DNA from: Acetobacter syzygii
Lineage (GTDB): Bacteria; Pseudomonadota; Alphaproteobacteria; Acetobacterales; Acetobacteraceae
Direction: 5' to 3'
Assembly (NCBI RefSeq): GCF_000964225.1
Contig: NZ_BAMZ01000051.1
Span: 1-35,136, forward strand
Length of the DNA: 35,136 nucleotides
The position numbers and the translations under genes were made by a program. This document shows, piece by piece, positions 32,018 through 35,136 of this stretch. Position 1 is the first letter of the stretch. The number at the start of each line of letters is the position of its first letter. The notes beneath the pieces were generated by a model, which saw only the letters and a program-made list of their open reading frames with translations, had not been told where the DNA came from and ran no database searches.

Positions 32018-33304
32018 TCAGACTTTGGCGTCTTCAATCAGAATCTGTTCGATAATGTCCAGACCTTCATCAATCAGTGCATCGGATGCGGTCAGCGGGG
32101 TCAGAATGCGAATGGTCGCGCCCTTTACGCCGCAGGCCAGCAGGATCAGCCCTTTTTCGCATGCTCTGGCGCAAACCTTGGAGGCAAAGCCTGCCCGCTG
32201 TTCTTCACCTGCATGGCGTTCAAGAATGTCAAAGGCGATCATGGCGCCCAGACCGCGTGGCATACTGACGGGCAGCATGTCGGTACGCTTGTGCCAGCCG
32301 GTAATACGGGCCTTCAGGCGTTCGCCCATGGCGTTGGCGCGGTCGAGCAGTTTTTCCTCGTCAATCACATCCAGCACGGCAAGGGCTGCCGCGCAGGCCA
32401 GAGGTGCGCCAGCATAAGTGCCACCTAGACCGCCGGGAGGTACGCTGTCCATCAGGTCTGCACGACCAATAACGCCAGAAAGCGGCATACCCCCAGCAAG
32501 GGACTTGGCAACGGAGATCAGGTCCGGTTCCACGCCGGAGTGTTCAATGCCAAACAGCTTGCCGGTACGGCCAAAGCCGCTCTGCACTTCATCGGCAATC
32601 AGCTTGATGCCGTGCTGGTCGCACAGGGTGCGCAGGTGCTTGAGCAGCGCTGTGGGTGCAACACGGAACCCGCCTTCGCCCTGCACGGGTTCAATAATAA
32701 TGGCCGCCACGTTGCTGGGGGCAATATCGGCGGCAAACAGGAAGTGCAGCATCTTCAGGCTGTCTTCCACCGTAATGTCGTGGTCAGGGAAGGGAACGTG
32801 GTACACTTCGCCCGGCAGTGTGCCAAAGGGGGCCTTGTAAGGCAGAACCTTGCCGGTCATGGCGGAGGCCAGCAGCGTGCGGCCGTGGAAGCCGCCACAG
32901 AATGCAATAACGCCGTTGCGGCCGGTTGCGGCACGGGCAATTTTTACGGCGTTTTCGGTTGCTTCCCCACCGGTGGTGAAGAAAATGGTTTTGGCCGGGC
33001 CAGAGAAGGGCGCACGGGCATTCAGCTTTTCGGCCAGTTCAATGTAGGATTCGTAAGCCGAAACCTGAAAAGCGGTGTGCGTAAAGCGTTCGAGCTGCTT
33101 TTTAACCGCATCCATCACCTTGGGGTGGCGGTGGCCCACGTTCAGCACGGCAATGCCGCCTGCAAAGTCAACGTAACGGCGGCCTTCCACGTCCCACAGT
33201 TCCGCGTTTTCTGCGCGGTCTGCAAAAACGGGAGTGGAGGTGGCAACACCGCGCGGAACAGCGTTGTTGCGGCGGGCCAGCAGGTCTTTGTTCGTGGTGC
33301 TCAT
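32018..33304 (-). CDS. gabT: 4-aminobutyrate aminotransferase
   Basis: A 428-residue class III PLP aminotransferase that moves the amino group of GABA to 2-oxoglutarate, giving succinate semialdehyde and glutamate. It closely follows E. coli GabT: RRNNAVPRGV, FADRAEN, DFAGGIAVLNVGH, TTGGEATENAVKIARAAT, IIEPVQGEGGF, ADEVQSGFGRTG with Asp238, Schiff-base Lys267 in SVAKSLAGGMP, and GGLGGTYAGAPLAC. The ATG has GGAG nine bases upstream. No succinate-semialdehyde dehydrogenase is adjacent. The LysR gene lies just upstream on the same strand, and an inverted repeat CGTTC-N16-GAACG (33367-33392) sits in the gabT leader, a possible regulator site. 5-aminovalerate is a possible alternative substrate. 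Confidence 0.92.
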   Translation of the reverse strand: MSTTNKDLLARRNNAVPRGVATSTPVFADRAENAELWDVEGRRYVDFAGGIAVLNVGHRHPKVMDAVKKQLERFTHTAFQVSAYESYIELAEKLNARAPFSGPAKTIFFTTGGEATENAVKIARAATGRNGVIAFCGGFHGRTLLASAMTGKVLPYKAPFGTLPGEVYHVPFPDHDITVEDSLKMLHFLFAADIAPSNVAAIIIEPVQGEGGFRVAPTALLKHLRTLCDQHGIKLIADEVQSGFGRTGKLFGIEHSGVEPDLISVAKSLAGGMPLSGVIGRADLMDSVPPGGLGGTYAGAPLACAAALAVLDVIDEEKLLDRANAMGERLKARITGWHKRTDMLPVSMPRGLGAMIAFDILERHAGEEQRAGFASKVCARACEKGLILLACGVKGATIRILTPLTASDALIDEGLDIIEQILIEDAKV

Positions 33305-33476
33305 CGGGTTTGGCTCCGGCTATGGCGTCTCTTATCCGGCCCGCGTTGGGGCCGAACAAACATTGTCGTTCCGTAAGTGTTTTTATTGAACGAGGGGAGG
33401 AGATTTTTTGGTGCGCAGGTGGTGACAAAAAATCAACAGACCCGCCATACCCGGCAGAGACCCTAGGTTCTGCGGT

Positions 33477-34427
33477 TCAGGCAGGGGGGAGCAAGGTGTT
33501 ATCCATCTCCTGCGCGACCTGTTCCATCAGCCATGTGCGGAAGGTCCGCAGGGAGGGTTTTTCCCATATCTGCTCGGAAGCCCGCAGGACATATGCGCCC
33601 AAAGGTGTTTCCTTGAGTGGAGTCTGGGTTGGCTGTACGCGGACCAGTCGCCCGGTCAGCAGGTCATCTCCCAGCAAAAAGGGGTTGCCCAGAGCAATAC
33701 CTTCCCCTGCTCTGGCAGCCGCAAGCGTAATATGGGCCTGCCACAACCTGCCTGCGGTGGGGATAACAGAGGGGCTGATGCCCTGGGCTGCAAACCAGCA
33801 TCGCCACTCGGTATCGTCCTCCTCGTGTAGCAGGGGGGCATCAAGCAGGTCTTCGGTTGTGCGGGGCTGGCCACCCAGTGCTTGAATGCACTCAGGGGAT
33901 GCCACGGGAAAAACAGGCGGGCGCGCAATGGCCATGTGGCGGATGGTGCGGGGTTCGGGCGTTGTGTTGCCCGCGCGAACATAGCCGATCTGTGCATGGT
34001 TGGTGGATTCCACCCCACTCATATGGAACGCCGCACTGGCATCGACCGAGCGGAGCAGGACTTCCATATGTGGGTGCGACTTGCGAAAACCATATAGCCG
34101 GGGCAGCAGCCAGTGGTAGGCAAATCCATGCGCGCAGGTCACGGTGAGTGGGGCTACGCGGTTGCGCATATCCGCCGTGGCTGTGGCCAGCCCGTCCAGC
34201 AGGGGGGCAATACGGTCGTAATATGTGTGGCCTGCCTGTGTGAGGTGGCCTGTTCCCTTATCCCGCAGGGCAATGCCGAGCGAGAGTTCAAGGTCGCGGA
34301 TATGGCGGCTGATTGCGGCATGGTCCACGCGCAGTTCCGTGGCTGCCCGCCGTATGCCGCCCGTGCGGGCAAAGGCGACAAAAGCGTTCAGCGCGGACAG
34401 GGGGGGAATGCGGTAGCGTGGGTCCAT
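33477..34427 (-). CDS. LysR-family transcriptional regulator (GcvA-like)
   Basis: A 316-residue regulator. The N-terminal winged HTH (PPLSALNAFVAFARTGGIRR, AATELRVDHAAISRHIRDLE) starts with the PPL-ALNAF pattern of the GcvA subgroup. The C-terminal effector domain (~95-300) has the two-lobe periplasmic-binding fold (LTVTCAHGFAYHWLLPRL, GRLWQAHITLAAARAGEGIALG). The frame is open upstream to 34502, but the ATG at 34427 gives the canonical N-terminus. It precedes gabT in the same direction with 172 bases between, so it may regulate gabT, or the riboswitch-led gene divergent on its other side. The effector is unknown. Confidence 0.88.
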   Translation of the reverse strand: MDPRYRIPPLSALNAFVAFARTGGIRRAATELRVDHAAISRHIRDLELSLGIALRDKGTGHLTQAGHTYYDRIAPLLDGLATATADMRNRVAPLTVTCAHGFAYHWLLPRLYGFRKSHPHMEVLLRSVDASAAFHMSGVESTNHAQIGYVRAGNTTPEPRTIRHMAIARPPVFPVASPECIQALGGQPRTTEDLLDAPLLHEEDDTEWRCWFAAQGISPSVIPTAGRLWQAHITLAAARAGEGIALGNPFLLGDDLLTGRLVRVQPTQTPLKETPLGAYVLRASEQIWEKPSLRTFRTWLMEQVAQEMDNTLLPPA

Positions 34428-34563
34428 GGATGCAGTCAGGTCTGGCGAGTGTTGCGTGGGTGGGCTGTGCGGCCATTGGAGGCCAAATGGCCCAAAAAGC
34501 AAGGTCTGCTATGGAGTGGCTGATCCGCCATGTTTGTGCGCCGTGGCGGAGGGGCTCTGGTTT

Positions 34564-34591
34564 TTGCGTTGCAAAATCGGTCAGGTATGGT
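34564..34591 (+). promoter_or_regulatory. Candidate promoter of the cobalamin-riboswitch transcript
   Basis: TTGCGT (34564-34569) and TATGGT (34586-34591) are 16 bases apart, placing a transcription start just ahead of the aptamer. Both boxes are weak (three to four of six). The remainder of 34428-34580 holds no gene I can support. Confidence 0.3.
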
Positions 34592-34806
34592 TTATTCCGC
34601 ACCCATCACAGCAAACGGTCCCGCGCAAGCGGAATAAAAGGGAATGCCGTATTCTCCCCTGAGGAGATCAGTCGGCAACTGCCCCCGCAACTGTAGGCGG
34701 AGAGTGTTTGGTCCGAGTGGCTTAGTCAGCCGCTGCCACTGGTTGCCCTGCAACCGGGAAGGTTGGACCAGATGCGTTGATCCGCAAGTCAGGAGACCTG
34801 CCGTTT
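34592..34806 (+). ncRNA. Cobalamin riboswitch
   Basis: An adenosyl/hydroxocobalamin-sensing leader RNA recognised by its ordered conserved blocks: AAAAGGGAATGCCG (~34637), CCCCCGCAACTGTAGGCGG (34682-34700), GCCACTGG (34735-34742), ACCGGGAAGG (34753-34762), and the terminal CAAGTCAGGAGACCTGCCG (~34785-34803). An ATTCCGC...GCGGAAT stem opens the element. In this class, cobalamin binding normally shuts off expression of the downstream gene by hiding the ribosome site or by termination. The spacer to the ATG at 34951 (about 145 bases) contains an ACCCGTTCCGGGGT hairpin just before the ribosome-site region, a possible expression platform. The boundaries are approximate. Confidence 0.93.
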
Positions 34807-34950
34807 TTGCTTGTACCTTGAACGCCGGACGGGGGTGCCGGAGGTGGATGGTCAAAGATGCTGCTTTATACCTGACGGTCTTTATTTCCCACACGCGCAT
34901 TTATTCCAACAGCACACCCGTTCCGGGGTGGGGAAACAGGCCCTGATTCA

Positions 34951-35136
34951 ATGATAATTTTACGTAAAACACATGGCCTGCGGTGGCGCGTTGCCCTGCT
35001 GTGCCAGTCCATGAGTATTGCTGGGGTGTTGCTTTCAGGCACGTCGGCGTTTGCGCAGAATGCGGAGACGCAGCTGGAGCAGGACCGCCGTCGCCTGGGC
35101 AATTCCGGCCCACTGGTCTCCGAGGTGGACCCGGCC
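34951..35136 (+). CDS. N-terminus of an exported protein under cobalamin riboswitch control (truncated by window)
   Basis: Sixty-two codons are visible. The signal peptide has a basic n-region (ILRKTHGLRWR), a hydrophobic core (SIAGVLLSGTSAFA) and likely cleavage at AFA-QN. The mature start AETQLEQDRRRLGNSGP is hydrophilic and helical. Riboswitch context suggests outer-membrane cobalamin uptake or a linked receptor. However, the visible N-terminus lacks a TonB-box-like stretch and instead resembles the Gln/Arg-rich lead-in of ShlB/FhaC-type two-partner secretion transporters. I cannot decide from this much sequence. An ATG at 35011 would lack a proper n-region. Confidence 0.6.
   Translation, partial: MIILRKTHGLRWRVALLCQSMSIAGVLLSGTSAFAQNAETQLEQDRRRLGNSGPLVSEVDPA

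Noticed and set aside
32540..33376. 278-codon plus-strand frame opposite gabT
   Set aside because: Antisense shadow of a gene closely matching E. coli GabT.

Overview
The window looks like chromosomal DNA of an acetic acid bacterium (Alphaproteobacteria, Acetobacteraceae, most likely Acetobacter or a close relative). This rests on moderate-to-high GC, Shine-Dalgarno-led genes, an Fe-type superoxide dismutase, the GatCAB amidotransferase, a group I intron in tRNA-Arg(CCU) as known from other alphaproteobacteria, and the DUF3576-leuS-lptE-holA gene order. The genus is inference. Most of the window is housekeeping, with a few accessory or lineage-specific islands.

Layout. 1-810: the end of an unidentified gene, three head-to-tail DnaA-box-like 9-mers, a nested palindrome and a small exported HdeA/Rap1a-like protein. 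1005-4181: nitronate monooxygenase convergent with sodB, then an MFS transporter. 4509-10194 (minus strand): a lipoprotein of unknown function, a 909-residue Orn/Lys/Arg-type PLP decarboxylase, a strong terminator, and an AspT-family antiporter. The last two could form a decarboxylation/antiport module. 10531-10840: tRNA-Arg(CCU) split by a 233-nt group I intron, with a recognisable promoter. 10895-15846: a DUF3576 lipoprotein, leuS, lptE and holA in one tight minus-strand operon. 16025-20285: a large SARP/BTAD-like regulator, a lipoprotein lytic transglycosylase with a SPOR-like tail, a 74-residue hypothetical protein and a DUF721 protein. 20296-22479: mutY and hemH on the plus strand. 22502-22543: six exact copies of a 7-bp repeat between hemH and nth. 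22575-26376: nth, an ABC exporter and a GtrB-like glycosyltransferase. 26554-30538: tRNA-Ser(GCU), gatCAB (minus) and divergent ruvX. 30628-31860: an exported protein made of 11-residue repeats, a Ser-rich small protein and a possible 33-residue protein. 32018-34427: gabT and a LysR regulator. 34585-35136: a cobalamin riboswitch and the start of an exported protein that runs off the window.

How genes work together. DUF3576-leuS-lptE-holA is translationally compact (leuS and lptE overlap as TGATG). gatC, gatA and gatB overlap by 1 and 4 nt, consistent with coupled synthesis of the heterotrimer. mutY and nth (base-excision repair, both with a 4Fe-4S cluster motif) flank hemH. The decarboxylase/antiporter pair is the best candidate for a metabolic acid-stress or energy-generating system, but its substrate cannot be read from sequence. 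The most unusual non-coding signals are the DnaA-box cluster, the intron-split tRNA, the 7-bp tandem repeat and the riboswitch ahead of a protein whose N-terminus does not look like a vitamin B12 receptor.
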